Positions 1 to 9,486 of a stretch of 37,611 nt of DNA are shown here, piece after piece (positions within the stretch are counted from its first letter, which is position 1; each line of letters starts with the position of its first letter). The translations under genes were made by a program, and so were the position numbers. The notes under the pieces are model-generated. The model ran no database searches. It saw only the letters and a program-made list of their open reading frames with translations, and was not told the origin of the DNA. The DNA is from Corallococcus interemptor (GTDB taxonomy: Bacteria; Myxococcota; Myxococcia; Myxococcales; Myxococcaceae). The stretch spans positions 1-37,611 of the forward strand of contig NZ_RAWM01000088.1 in the NCBI RefSeq assembly GCF_003668875.1. Reading direction: 5' to 3'.

Positions 1-1
1 G

Positions 2-985
2 GGGTGGGGTGGGGCGGAGGCGAAGGGGCTCCAGGTGGAGTACGACCTGCAGACGCCGCTGTTCCTGGACCGCACGTACCTGTTCGTGTCACCCAACCGC
101 ATCCACCGGCAGGGGGACCCGCACTCGCCGCTGCCGCTGGTCTTCGAGGGCCAGTTCGCGCCCAACCTCTTCCTGCCGCAGTTGAAGCTGGACGACTTCA
201 AGCAGGACGGGCGGGAGACGCTGTTCTCGGCGGTGTTCACGCCCAACATCCGGCTGCGGATGGCGAACACGGACAGCAACCCCATCCTGCCGCCGTCGTA
301 CCTGATGAAGTTGACGCTCCAGGCGGCGCACCTGCGCCTCCTGCACGGCCCGGACAGGGACAGCGCGCCCCGGGTGCTGGCGCTGGGGTTGAACGTCATC
401 GCGGGGCACTACTCCAACGGCGAGGACGGGTGCTTCTTCGCGAACCAGACGGGAACCGACCCGAACTGCGAGCCCCAGGAGGGGACGCCGCCGCTCAACG
501 AAATCACGGGGAGCTTCTCCACGAACCTGCTGCGCTTCGAGCTGCACGGCCGGCTGGGGTTCGCGGTGGATCCGCACCGACTGAGCGCCTGGCTCCTGGG
601 GGCGAATGTCTTCTTCGAATTGAACTCAGCGATTGGACCCGGAGGGATGAGCCCCGCGCAGCGCCGCGTGTATGGGAATGGGCACTGGGGGGTGGGACTC
701 CTGGGGGAGCGGGCGGTGAACGGGAACCGCTTCCGGCTGGAGGGAGCGTACTCGCATCCCTTCGGGGAGACGCCGGCGCAGCGGGGAACGCTGAGCGTGG
801 AGGCTGCGGCGAACCCCCGCTGGGGATCGGGCTTCGGCGTGTTCGCGAGGTATGTGCGGGGGCAGGACTACTACAACATCCTCTTCCTGGAGCGCATCAG
901 CCTCTGGCAGTTCGGGCTCGTCTTCGAGCTGAACCCGGGCGCGCGGTTGAAGACAGACAGCGGAAGGCCCCCGGGCTTCCAGTGA
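2..985 (+). CDS. Outer-membrane-like protein, 5' end outside window
   Basis: The reading frame is open to the left edge of the window (upstream residues read GWGGAEAKGLQ), so the GTG at 35 is probably internal and the gene is truncated by the window rather than broken. The visible part is about 327 residues and stops with TGA at 983-985. It has alternating hydrophobic/polar stretches and aromatic-rich ends such as LWQFGLVFEL near the C-terminus, which is how outer-membrane beta-barrel or barrel-like surface proteins look in Gram-negative bacteria. No catalytic motif is visible and I do not recognise a family. It converges on the PIN-domain gene with only three bases between the two stops. The membrane location is an inference from composition. 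Confidence 0.6.
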   Translation, partial: GWGGAEAKGLQVEYDLQTPLFLDRTYLFVSPNRIHRQGDPHSPLPLVFEGQFAPNLFLPQLKLDDFKQDGRETLFSAVFTPNIRLRMANTDSNPILPPSYLMKLTLQAAHLRLLHGPDRDSAPRVLALGLNVIAGHYSNGEDGCFFANQTGTDPNCEPQEGTPPLNEITGSFSTNLLRFELHGRLGFAVDPHRLSAWLLGANVFFELNSAIGPGGMSPAQRRVYGNGHWGVGLLGERAVNGNRFRLEGAYSHPFGETPAQRGTLSVEAAANPRWGSGFGVFARYVRGQDYYNILFLERISLWQFGLVFELNPGARLKTDSGRPPGFQ

Positions 986-988
986 AAA

Positions 989-1561
989 TCATTTGATGAG
1001 GGAAGGGGGGAGCAGTTCACGGACCTCACGAGCGAAATCCGGCACGCTGCGCGCCAATCCCTCCAGGAGCTTCATGAGGGAGATGGGGGGATTTCGCAGG
1101 GCCTCGGCCTGTGCCCGGAGCATCTCCAGCACGACGTCGGGTGCCTGGCTGAGCAGGTGCTGGAGGAAGGTGTCGGGGTCCTGGGCCTGGAGTGATGCGG
1201 GCAGGTGTTTCTTGCCGAAGTCCCGCAGATTGCTCGTAACGATTGTCTGGGCGCCCACATGGACCGCGGCGGCGAGGACGTGCCGGTCCTTCTCAGGGTT
1301 GGTCATGGAGGGGATGAGCCCCTCGTGGCCCGTCACCATGGCTTCGGGAAAGGCCGCCTTCATGGCGGCCACGCGCCGCGCAGCCTTCTCTTCTGACAGC
1401 CCCATGGCCTTGACCAGGTTGCGGCGCGTCTCCTCGAGGATGAGTTCCGTCCAGTGAATCTGGATGAGCCCTTCATGCGCCGCGCTCAACAACGTGTCGC
1501 AGACAGTGAGCGGAATCAGGACGTTCGCATCGAGGACGACCGGAAATGCGGCATGAATCAC
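989..1561 (-). CDS. PIN-domain protein, probable toxin of a TA pair
   Basis: This 190-residue protein starts at a GTG and reads as a PIN-domain nuclease. The N-terminal VVLDANVLIP carries the first acidic residue (D11), the middle has WTELILEETRRNL, then KDRHVLAAA (D92) and VTSNLRDF (N111, D114). That is the usual order of the acidic cluster that binds metal in PIN ribonucleases. The C-terminal 70 residues are helical. It lies 23 bases downstream of an HTH gene on the same strand, so the pair is arranged antitoxin first, toxin second. PIN toxins of this kind usually cut RNA. Whether this one is toxic is inferred from domain and arrangement. A free-standing PIN protein with another role is possible. 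Confidence 0.8.
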   Translation of the reverse strand: MIHAAFPVVLDANVLIPLTVCDTLLSAAHEGLIQIHWTELILEETRRNLVKAMGLSEEKAARRVAAMKAAFPEAMVTGHEGLIPSMTNPEKDRHVLAAAVHVGAQTIVTSNLRDFGKKHLPASLQAQDPDTFLQHLLSQAPDVVLEMLRAQAEALRNPPISLMKLLEGLARSVPDFAREVRELLPPSLIK

Positions 1562-1584
1562 GGAACGGGTGGTCCTCTCAGTCG

Positions 1585-2073
1585 TCAGTCGAGTTCAGGA
1601 TAGCCCCCGGCGTCCTGACTCTCTCGCATCATCGCGTCGAGCTGAGCACGTCGCTCGGATTTCTGCCGCGCACGATATTCTAGGACGTCCTTACTGTAGA
1701 CACGCCGATGAGTGCCTGTGCGGTGGAAGGGAATCCGTCCCTCATCGAGGAGCTGCACCAAGTACTGCCGCGAGACGTTGAGCAGGTTTGCGGCTTGTTG
1801 GGTCGTGAGCTCCTTATGGACGGGAACCACAGTGACAGCGTCCCCGGACGCAAGGATGGCAAGTACTTGCTGCATCAGGGCAAGGACGTCAGTGGGCAGA
1901 GGAATCGACTCATGGTTGGGACCAAGCAAGGAGAAGAGCGGATGCCCGCTTTTGTCGCTTAGCTCCTGGGTAATGAGCTGAGCGAGCTTTCGCACCTGTC
2001 CTACGGTTACCTCGCTAGCGGTAACTGGTTCCGGAGTACGCGAGGTAGAGGGGAGAGTGTCGGGCGTGGACAT
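1585..2073 (-). CDS. Excisionase-type HTH protein, probable antitoxin
   Basis: This 162-residue protein has a MerR/excisionase-like DNA-binding domain at about residues 88-135. It contains ELTTQQAANLLNVSRQYLV (the helix-turn-helix) and IPFHRTGTHRRVYSKDVLEY (the wing), the classic pattern of the Xis/HTH_17 family. Residues 20-80 are helical and probably dimerise or contact the partner. The ATG at 2073 has GAGG seven bases upstream. The gene precedes the PIN-domain gene by 23 bases, so it is the likely antitoxin and autoregulator of that pair. It could instead be a plain regulator. Its upstream region is noticeably AT-richer than the rest of the window. Confidence 0.8.
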   Translation of the reverse strand: MSTPDTLPSTSRTPEPVTASEVTVGQVRKLAQLITQELSDKSGHPLFSLLGPNHESIPLPTDVLALMQQVLAILASGDAVTVVPVHKELTTQQAANLLNVSRQYLVQLLDEGRIPFHRTGTHRRVYSKDVLEYRARQKSERRAQLDAMMRESQDAGGYPELD

Positions 2074-2210
2074 GGTCGACCTCGGGTTTACAGTTTGCAG
2101 TGACCTGTCAACATAGAGATATTCGACCCAAGTGCAAGCTGATTTACCCCGGCACCCTTAATTCTGATTGGTGTGGTTACCTCGTAAACGTCGTAACCGT
2201 AACCTCCCGA
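2000..2210. promoter_or_regulatory. Divergent promoter region with repeated GGTTACCTCG motif
   Basis: The gap between the HTH gene and the RNase gene is AT-rich compared with its surroundings. On the minus strand a TTGACA box lies at 2111-2106, ahead of the HTH gene, although a well-spaced -10 is not clear. The ten-base word GGTTACCTCG occurs at 2005-2014 (inside the 5' part of the HTH gene) and again at 2175-2184. Each copy is followed by an inverted GTAAC: GTTACC 2006-2011 with GGTAAC 2020-2025, and GGTTAC 2175-2180 with GTAACC 2193-2198, with a further GTAACC at 2199-2204. Paired inverted copies around a TA promoter would suit an operator bound by the HTH protein. That role is inferred. 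Confidence 0.4.
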
Positions 2211-2265
2211 GGCATATCCCAGGATCTGCCCGTCCACCCGTGAGGTGGGCTACGACGGTGCCGAC

Positions 2266-4164
2266 ATGGACACCTCCGCTTCCCCGCGCGCCGTCACCGG
2301 CCGCGTCGACGTGCATCCCCGTGGCTTTGGCTTCCTCACCGTGCAGAAGCCGGGCACCCCGGAGGTGCTGTCCGCCTTCATCCCGCCTCCGGAGCTGAAC
2401 CCCTTCTTCGCGGGCGACGTCGTCTCCGCCACCGTGACGGCCTCCGGCGAGGACCGGTGGACCGCGTCCGGCCTGACGCTCGTGGAGCGCACCCGCGCCG
2501 TCGTCTACGGCGAGGTCGTGTCGCGCAAGGGCGCCTTCTTCCTGCGCATCGACCGGGAGGTCTCCAACACCGACTGGCCCCTGGACCCGGGCACCACCGC
2601 CGTCCAGCACAATGACGCCGTCGTCGCCCGCATCGCGGACGGCAAGGTCGTCCTGCTCTACCGCCTGGAGCCCGGCGCGGACCGCTCCCTGGAGCGCGTC
2701 ATCGCCCGCCACGGCCTCCACCGAGACTTCCCCCCGGAGGTCATCCAGGAAGCCCTCCGCGCGAAGGAGACGCCCCACGCCCTGGGCGGCGCCCGGCGCG
2801 ACCTGCGCTCCATCCCCACCGTCACCGTGGACGCGCCGTCCACCCGGGACATCGACGACGCCATCTCCGTGCTGCCCGCGGGCCCTGACGGCGCCGTGCG
2901 CCTGCTCGTGTCCATCGCGGACGTGGGCGAGTCCGTGAAGGAGGGCAGCCCGCTGGACCTGGAGGCCCGCGCCCGGGCCACCAGCGTCTACCTGGCGGGC
3001 CGCGTGCTCCCCATGCTCCCGGAGGAGCTGTCCGCGCACTGGCTCAGCCTGGTGCCCAACGAGGAGCGGCACTGTCTCACCGTCGAATTGCGCATCGACC
3101 CCGACGGCCGCGTCACCGCCGCGGATGTCTATGAAAGCCTCATCCGTTCCTGGGCGCGGCTGAACTACGACGAGGTCGCGGACTTCCTCGACGAGGGCAC
3201 CGTGTCCGCCGCCATGGAGCCGGTGCGTGAAGCCATGCCCTGGTTCCGGCTGGCGTCCGCGCGGCTCGCCGTGTCCCGCGCGGCCCGGGGCGGCATGGTG
3301 ATGTCCCGCGACGAGGCGCGCTTCACCTTCGACACGGCCACGGGCGCCGTGTCCGGGCTCGCCGGGGAGAAGGACACGTCCGCGCACAACATGATCGAGC
3401 GCTTCATGGTCGCGGCCAACGAGGCCATCGCCACCTGGCTGATGACCCGTGGCGTGCCCACCGTGTTTCGCGTGCACGAACAGCCGGACCCGCAGCGCGT
3501 GGCGGACGTGAATGCGTTCGCGTTGCACTCGGGGTTCGCGGCGGGCTTCGGCGCGCAAATCACCCCGCTGGCATTGGCCGCGTTCGACCGGCAGATCTCC
3601 GGAACGAAGGCGGAGCCCGCGCTGCGCTCCGTGCTGCGCCGCTCCCTGGGCCCGTCCCGCTACACCGTGAAGCCGGGCCCGCACTTCGGGCTGGCCGCGC
3701 CCCTGTACCTGCACTTCACGTCGCCCATCCGCCGGTACGCGGACCTGGCCGTGCATCGGCTCATCAAGGCGTACCTCCACGGCCGGCGTGACTTCGTGCA
3801 CGAGGACCCGGAGATTGAAGCGCTCTCCCAGCACATCAACGTGCGAGCCCGCTCCGCCAACCGGGCGGAGGTGGACCGTCACCACGAGCTGGAGGCGCGC
3901 TTCATGTCCACGCGCATCGGGCAGCAGTTCCCCGCGCGCATCGTGCGCGTGAAGCCCTTCGGCCTGGTCGCGCAGCTGGACGGCATGTGGGTGGAGGGCA
4001 TGGTGCCGGCGGAAGGCCTCGCCGGAGGCCCCTACCGTCCGGACACGCGAGAGCTGTCCATGGTGGGCAAGACGCGGACCTTCACCGTGGGCATGCCCAT
4101 CACCGTGAAGGTCGTCTCCACGGATGAGCAGCTGGGCCGGGTCGAGTTCGCCCTGGTCGAGTAG
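2266..4164 (+). CDS. rnr: RNase R/RNase II family 3'-5' exoribonuclease
   Basis: This is a processive, metal-dependent RNase of the RNB superfamily that degrades RNA from the 3' end in the cytoplasm. Numbered from the ATG at 2266 (632 aa), an N-terminal cold-shock/OB-like segment (TGRVDVHPRGFGFL) comes first. The RNB catalytic domain follows with VDAPSTRDIDDA, whose acidic residues D189, D195, D197 and D198 have the same spacing as the catalytic aspartates of RNase II. Next comes TSPIRRYADLAVHRLIKAYL with the conserved arginines near 489-490. A C-terminal S1 domain (ARIVRVKPFGLVAQL) ends the protein. It is shorter than E. coli RNase R (813 aa), lacking the N-terminal HTH and long basic tail. 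A GTG at 2245 is an alternative start, and neither start has a well-placed ribosome binding site. Confidence 0.88.
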   Translation: MDTSASPRAVTGRVDVHPRGFGFLTVQKPGTPEVLSAFIPPPELNPFFAGDVVSATVTASGEDRWTASGLTLVERTRAVVYGEVVSRKGAFFLRIDREVSNTDWPLDPGTTAVQHNDAVVARIADGKVVLLYRLEPGADRSLERVIARHGLHRDFPPEVIQEALRAKETPHALGGARRDLRSIPTVTVDAPSTRDIDDAISVLPAGPDGAVRLLVSIADVGESVKEGSPLDLEARARATSVYLAGRVLPMLPEELSAHWLSLVPNEERHCLTVELRIDPDGRVTAADVYESLIRSWARLNYDEVADFLDEGTVSAAMEPVREAMPWFRLASARLAVSRAARGGMVMSRDEARFTFDTATGAVSGLAGEKDTSAHNMIERFMVAANEAIATWLMTRGVPTVFRVHEQPDPQRVADVNAFALHSGFAAGFGAQITPLALAAFDRQISGTKAEPALRSVLRRSLGPSRYTVKPGPHFGLAAPLYLHFTSPIRRYADLAVHRLIKAYLHGRRDFVHEDPEIEALSQHINVRARSANRAEVDRHHELEARFMSTRIGQQFPARIVRVKPFGLVAQLDGMWVEGMVPAEGLAGGPYRPDTRELSMVGKTRTFTVGMPITVKVVSTDEQLGRVEFALVE

Positions 4165-4195
4165 CGGCAGGGCCCCCATCCAGGGGAGAGACAAG

Positions 4196-4219
4196 GGGCG
4201 TCCGCCACTTCGGACGCCC
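4196..4219 (+). terminator. Hairpin after RNase gene, likely terminator
   Basis: GGGCGTCCG (4196-4204) and CGGACGCCC (4211-4219) form a perfect nine-pair stem around a six-base loop, 31 bases after the RNase stop. There is no clear T-run after it, so it may act as a weak or Rho-assisted terminator. The rest of the 330-base gap to 4496 holds no gene that I can support. Confidence 0.5.
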
Positions 4220-4407
4220 ATCCAGGCTCGGGGACGGTCCATGCCGTCCCCTGGAGCCGGAGGCAGGCTGGCACCCCTCTTGCTCAGGAACTTGGGGAAA
4301 CTGAACAACGGGACGTGAGGGCCGCCGGCCGGGTGCGGCCCGAATGGATCGACGTGAGCCCAGGGCTCCGCGTCCATGGCTTCACATGCAGGGTGTTGAT
4401 GAGGCTT

Positions 4408-4423
4408 TGCCCTGTCCAGGGCA
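4408..4423. promoter_or_regulatory. 16-bp palindrome upstream of PA14 lipoprotein gene
   Basis: TGCCCTG-TC-CAGGGCA is a near-continuous palindrome about 72 bases upstream of the likely ATG at 4496. Its position fits an operator for the PA14 lipoprotein gene, but no regulator is known to bind it and it could also be a small hairpin. Confidence 0.3.
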
Positions 4424-4495
4424 GGCCATGTGTCTTGTCTGAGGGGGAGTACAACTGTGTTTACGGCAAGCGTGTCACCACGCGAAGACAATCCA

Positions 4496-7400
4496 ATGAG
4501 AAGAAGATTCGCGGGAGCCTGGGTGCTGGGAATCTCAGCACTCCTGGCCGCGTGTGGAAGTCCTTCCGAGGAGGAAGCGGCGCCCCAGGCGGCTCCCGCG
4601 ACGGTGGAACAGGCCCTGAACGGCGAGAGCTGCAGGCCGAAGGTGATCCCCGACAGACAGCCTGGCGCCCCGGCGGGTCAGGACATGTACTGCTCAGGGC
4701 CCTGGGAGTACCGCGACGAATGCTTCAAGCTGAGCAACACCTCCGCGTGTCCCCCGGACGGCTATTACGAAAAGGTCTGCCAGGTCGACCTGACCTGTAA
4801 CTACAGCCTCCGGGAGCAGATCACCGATACCGGCCTGAAGGCCACGGGGATCAACGACAAGAACGAGAACTGCAACTACTCGGATACCCCCCCCTGCACG
4901 ACCTTCAACCACACCACTGAACTCACGACCTGTACGGACAGAGCCAATCAGCTGATGGCCAGCCTCAGGGCCGCGGGAAAGGAAGACATTAAATACAAGT
5001 TGTACATCGTGTCCGCCACAGCGACGGGCTCCCGGGTCCTGGGAACTCCCAACGTCACCCGCACCCGTGGCGACGGCTGGAACACCACCGTCACGTCGAC
5101 ACCCTGGACGCAGGCCTGCACCATCACCATCGGGAACGTGGTGAAAGAGTGGAAGTATGGGCAGCATTCGGAGTGCGGCAGTCAGAACGTGGTTTGCCCG
5201 GACCCCACCCGTCCGAAATACGAATACTGCCGTGCTCCCGAGCACGGCATGGAGGACGACCCGGCCACCTGTGATTCGCAGGGGGGCCAGGGCGTGATGT
5301 ATTCGCCTCCGGGTCAGTCGCTGTACTCGCTGCAGAACGACATCGATCCGCAGGCGGACATCCGCCTGGGCTCCTACCCGAACCGTCCCCGCTGCATGAC
5401 GGCGGAGGACACGTCCTACTCGGCGGTGGAGGCCAAGTACACCCGGCTGGCGACCCAGCTGGATGCGCCCGTCCCCCAGTACGTGGATGGACCGGCCCTG
5501 AAGTTCCAGCTCATCAGCGCCCTCAAGCTGCTCTTCGAACTGCACGCCGACGACCCTGCCTTCGACCGGACGGAGCAGGCGGGAGGCTTCGCGACGCGCC
5601 GGGACCGCATGATGTCGCTCTTCGCGAACTACCCGGAGATGAACCACTTCTTCCGCGTGGATCCCTCCATCGACTTCTCCTGGGGGCAAGGTGGGCCCTC
5701 GACGTCCATGGAACCCGACACCTTCTCGGTGCGCTGGACGGGGTTCGTGGAGGCTCCTCAGACGGGGACATATGCCTTCCATGCCAATGTACAAGGCTAT
5801 GCCAGGGTGTATGTGGATGGCCAGTCCGTGGGCGGCTGGTGGGGCAGCTCTGAAACGCATTGGTACAGCGGATCCGTCAACCTGACAGCGGGACGTCACG
5901 CGCTGAAGGTGGAGTACTACAACTTCGAGGGGAGTGCGGGTGTCCACCTGAAGTGGCAGCCTCCGGGTGCGACGGCCGCCGTGGCCATTCCCACCAACAG
6001 GCTCTTCACGCCAGACGAGCAGGGCAATGGCTTGCTGGGTGAGTTCTTCGACAATTACGACTTCACCTCCGATGCGTGCGGCACGAACCTCCCGGAGCCC
6101 CAGGCCACCTGCGCCGAGGCCAAGGACGTGCTCGCCACCCTGACCCTCTGCCAGCGGATGTTGGACCCGGAGGTCTCCAATACCGCGGCCACGGCTTTCC
6201 TCCAGACCTGCACCTCCGCCGCTTCGGCGCTCTCCCAGCTGGATGCCTCCCGCTGTGACATCCCGGCGTATCGGGCTGCCTTCCAGGACATCAACTCCCG
6301 GCTGCTGATCAAGGGCCTGCCCCAGATGACGACGACGCTGGGCAGCGAGGCCCGCATCGGGGAGCTGCGCGAGAAGCTCGCCGCCATCCAGCGGTGGTAC
6401 TCGGGGGCGCGCGCCGCCTTCCCGTCGAACAGCCCGCCCCCGGCGGAGCTCATGGCCCAGGCCAGCCAGGTGATGAAGGCGTTCTGGATGGGCGTGTGGA
6501 TCAAGGACGACCTGGGGCTCACGGCGGCCACGGATGAGGATGCCCAGACGGCGCGCGCGAAGATCCTCCTGGACGCTTTCACGGCGGATCGCCAGGTGCT
6601 GCTCGCGGCCTTCGGCGAAGGCGGCCTCCCTCCGCTCACGGGAGCGCCCCTGCTGTACCTCCTGGACGACTCGCTCCGGGGCCTGAACGAGCGGCTGCTG
6701 GAGGTGAGCCGGCTGCATGACATGGGGTGCCGGTTCATGACCTGCACCACCCGCTCGACGGCCACGAGCCAGCTGTGGAGCCTGCTGGCGAACCTGGATG
6801 ATGGGCAGGCCTTCCACCAGAACCTGTCCCTGGCGGCGAACGTCTCGGCGGACTGGAAGCGGGTCTTCCAGCAGATGGACTGGGGGCACGCGGCCTTCCG
6901 GACCGCCGTGGAGGACGCACTGGGACTGCAGGCCGGCGCCTACACCGCCAATGCCCTCTACACCCACCCGGTCTCCGGTTCCGCCATGGGCCTGACGGCC
7001 ATGCTCCGGGACGCGAAGGCCCGCAGCACCGGCTACGCGGCCAATGGCCTCTTCACCGCGCAGGACGACCACACCCTCAAGGTGGGCCTCAACCGGCAGA
7101 AGCAGGAGGACATCCTCGCGCAGCTCAACGCCACCCTCCAGCAGCTCGACGGCAGCGTGACGGCGTACAACACGGGCCGGCTGACGGCGGTCCAGGGGCT
7201 GCTGGGACAGATGCAGAGCCAGAACGGCCAGGCCAGCCTGGACAACAAGCTCCTCATCCTGGGCGAGCAGGTGAAGACCCTCAACCGCGACCTCAACGGT
7301 CTGCGCACGAGCCAGGCCGTGGAGGAGGCCCGCATGGGTGACTTCATGGATGGCTTCGAGGCCCTCTTCCCGGCCATCGCGGAGCAAGGACAGACCCTGC

Positions 7401-9454
7401 TGAAGGCCGAGTACTCCCTGGCCGTCCACAACAAGGGCCGCAAGGGCGCGGATGCCGCGGATGTCATTGGTCTGGCGGAACGGAATCCGAACGGGCAGGC
7501 CGGTGTCTTCAAGGTTTCGCCCTCCGTGGGAAGCCAGCTCGTCATCCAGGTGGGTGGAGCGTGGTCTCCGACCTGCGCGCTGGGTTTGACGGCGGGTCCC
7601 AATGGCAGCCTGGTCAAGGTGAAGAGCGGGCAGTTGCCCATCATGACGGGGCCGGAAGGCTTCAGCGTGGTGGAAGCCGCGGGCACCTACACCGCGAAGT
7701 CGGTGGAGACCGTGAACTCGCAGGGCAACTTCTCCAACGCGACGAACACGGAGTCGGCCTGTGGCGGCTTCAATCTCTCCATTTATGGCATTGGCCTCGG
7801 GGGCGTGAACAGCTGCATGTCGAGCGAGACCGGGACCACGTGGAACCGGACCTGGAACCAGACGGACTCCAGCGGTAGCAACAAGACCTCGACCTTCTCC
7901 GTGGCACGTGGCCTGAGGTCTCCCAAGGCGCCGTTCCCGGACGAGCCCGTGGGCAGCCTGCTGCTGGTGGAGATGGTGCGGGGGCAGACGGACCGTCCCA
8001 ACGTCCGGTCGGTGCGGGTGCTCCAGTCGCCGTCCAAGGCCGTGCTGGTGACCGCGGAGTCGGACTTCTACGTGGTCGTCAACGACGCCGCCATCGAGGC
8101 CACCGGGGAGACCGCGCAGTGTGCTTCCTGGGTGGGTGACTCCCAGCTGGACGTCCGCATCGCGCAGCTGAGCCCGCTCACGAACGAAGCCACGCTCGTC
8201 ACCACCGCGATGGTCGCCGGGTTGGACCAGGTGAAGCAGGTGGGCCGGTCCTACGCGGCCCAGGGCCGGTTGCTGCCGAACCAGATCAACAGCCTGCGCA
8301 CCCAGGCCTTCAACGAGGTGTACCAGCGCTGCAACTGCACCAGCCTGAACAGCTATCCGGAAAACCTCCGCACGCTCTTCGGAACGTGGGTGGAGAAGGC
8401 GCTCACCGACGTGGAGCGTGAGGTGGAGCTGATCAACATCGAGCGGCAGCTGCGCCAGGCGGCGCTGGAAAATCACGCGCTGGTGACCGAGCGGGAGAAC
8501 ACGGAGGGCCAGTCCCGGCTCCTCGCGCTGGTCCCGGTTTGGGCCCTGCGGAACCTGGATGGCACGTTCATGCGGGCGCAGCTGGAGGCCCTGGACGAGG
8601 TCATGGGTCAGTGGCTGGCTCCCACCATCCGGCTGATGCATCCGGAGACGCTGACGAACTTCACGTCCTCGGAAAGGAACCTGCTGGAGGCGCTCACGGG
8701 GATCGATCCGACCTCGACGAACACGGACATCAGCCTGCTGGCGCAGGCGGCGAAGGACGCGGCGAGGGCGGTGGAGACGCGTCTGGCGGCGACGCGGATC
8801 ATCGGTCCGTCGAGCCAGGTGCTGGACGTCATCATCAGCATCCCGAAGCCGGGCGTGACGCCTTCCACGATCTACCGGAAGGTGGACCCCGCGCTGGCGA
8901 AGTCGGTCTGGGACGACATCCTGGCGAACCGCAACCCGACGCTGACCCTCACGCCGGAACACGTCTACAGCCTGTCGGGTGGACAGAAGCTGCTGCCGTG
9001 CAACCAGCTGACGCCCATCATCCGGACCATGATGCTCTATGGGGTCCTGCCAAGCGGGACGCCGTACGAGCCGTACACGCTTCCCGTGGGCATGACGCCG
9101 GCGATGCGCTTCCCGACGGCATCCTCCCTGTATCAGTACGATTTCAACACGGCGTCCTACCTGACGCCTGCCGTGCAGATGATGTTCGGAAACCTCACGG
9201 ATCCGATGTCGCAAGCAGCCGCCAAGCTGGAGAACTACCTGAATGCGTCGGTGGTGGCGCAAGGCCTGTCGCCCTTCACCACCTACCAGGTGAATCTGGA
9301 CGCGTTCCGGGAGATGTACGTGCCGCCTACTCCCACCACCATCAACACGAACAGCCCGTTGGCCAAGATAAACGAGCTGCTGGTGGTCTTCCGGGTGGAG
9401 ACGAAGCAGGAAGCCTCCAGCATCAAGCCGCCGGGTGTGGCGCGCTGCCAGTAG
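4496..9454 (+). CDS. Large PA14-domain lipoprotein, partner of the Rhs protein
   Basis: From the ATG at 4496 the protein has 1652 residues and begins MRRRFAGAWVLG...LLAACGS, a lipoprotein signal with the lipidated Cys at 20. The frame extends upstream to a GTG at 4430, but the ATG start gives a clean lipobox. Residues about 21-320 are Cys-rich. A PA14-type domain spans about 372-495 (RVDPSIDFSWG, then FSVRWTGFVEAPQTGTYAFH, VYVDG, LKVEYYNFEGSAGVHLKW). PA14 domains are beta-barrel carbohydrate- or protein-binding modules. A second PA14 opening, GLLGEFFDNYDF (about 511-523), breaks off. Most of the rest is helical, with a probable coiled coil at about 870-970 (QLNATLQQLDG, QVKTLNRDLNGLR), then a Gly/Ser/Thr-rich beta segment and a helical C-terminus. 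No enzyme motif is seen. It stands directly before the SpvB-Rhs gene, so a role in anchoring, export or target binding for that protein is a reasonable inference. Confidence 0.8.
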   Translation: MRRRFAGAWVLGISALLAACGSPSEEEAAPQAAPATVEQALNGESCRPKVIPDRQPGAPAGQDMYCSGPWEYRDECFKLSNTSACPPDGYYEKVCQVDLTCNYSLREQITDTGLKATGINDKNENCNYSDTPPCTTFNHTTELTTCTDRANQLMASLRAAGKEDIKYKLYIVSATATGSRVLGTPNVTRTRGDGWNTTVTSTPWTQACTITIGNVVKEWKYGQHSECGSQNVVCPDPTRPKYEYCRAPEHGMEDDPATCDSQGGQGVMYSPPGQSLYSLQNDIDPQADIRLGSYPNRPRCMTAEDTSYSAVEAKYTRLATQLDAPVPQYVDGPALKFQLISALKLLFELHADDPAFDRTEQAGGFATRRDRMMSLFANYPEMNHFFRVDPSIDFSWGQGGPSTSMEPDTFSVRWTGFVEAPQTGTYAFHANVQGYARVYVDGQSVGGWWGSSETHWYSGSVNLTAGRHALKVEYYNFEGSAGVHLKWQPPGATAAVAIPTNRLFTPDEQGNGLLGEFFDNYDFTSDACGTNLPEPQATCAEAKDVLATLTLCQRMLDPEVSNTAATAFLQTCTSAASALSQLDASRCDIPAYRAAFQDINSRLLIKGLPQMTTTLGSEARIGELREKLAAIQRWYSGARAAFPSNSPPPAELMAQASQVMKAFWMGVWIKDDLGLTAATDEDAQTARAKILLDAFTADRQVLLAAFGEGGLPPLTGAPLLYLLDDSLRGLNERLLEVSRLHDMGCRFMTCTTRSTATSQLWSLLANLDDGQAFHQNLSLAANVSADWKRVFQQMDWGHAAFRTAVEDALGLQAGAYTANALYTHPVSGSAMGLTAMLRDAKARSTGYAANGLFTAQDDHTLKVGLNRQKQEDILAQLNATLQQLDGSVTAYNTGRLTAVQGLLGQMQSQNGQASLDNKLLILGEQVKTLNRDLNGLRTSQAVEEARMGDFMDGFEALFPAIAEQGQTLLKAEYSLAVHNKGRKGADAADVIGLAERNPNGQAGVFKVSPSVGSQLVIQVGGAWSPTCALGLTAGPNGSLVKVKSGQLPIMTGPEGFSVVEAAGTYTAKSVETVNSQGNFSNATNTESACGGFNLSIYGIGLGGVNSCMSSETGTTWNRTWNQTDSSGSNKTSTFSVARGLRSPKAPFPDEPVGSLLLVEMVRGQTDRPNVRSVRVLQSPSKAVLVTAESDFYVVVNDAAIEATGETAQCASWVGDSQLDVRIAQLSPLTNEATLVTTAMVAGLDQVKQVGRSYAAQGRLLPNQINSLRTQAFNEVYQRCNCTSLNSYPENLRTLFGTWVEKALTDVEREVELINIERQLRQAALENHALVTERENTEGQSRLLALVPVWALRNLDGTFMRAQLEALDEVMGQWLAPTIRLMHPETLTNFTSSERNLLEALTGIDPTSTNTDISLLAQAAKDAARAVETRLAATRIIGPSSQVLDVIISIPKPGVTPSTIYRKVDPALAKSVWDDILANRNPTLTLTPEHVYSLSGGQKLLPCNQLTPIIRTMMLYGVLPSGTPYEPYTLPVGMTPAMRFPTASSLYQYDFNTASYLTPAVQMMFGNLTDPMSQAAAKLENYLNASVVAQGLSPFTTYQVNLDAFREMYVPPTPTTINTNSPLAKINELLVVFRVETKQEASSIKPPGVARCQ

Positions 9455-9486
9455 TCAGCGTCTGAAACGCAGTCACAGCGGTCCAT

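Noticed and set aside
2158-4491. Minus-strand open frame opposite the RNase gene
   Set aside because: The plus strand carries the complete RNB catalytic motifs; the minus frame has no recognisable sequence.
4694-9262. Very long minus-strand open frame opposite the PA14 lipoprotein gene
   Set aside because: It is rich in Arg, His, Gly and Val with no domain, as expected for the antisense frame of a high-GC gene.
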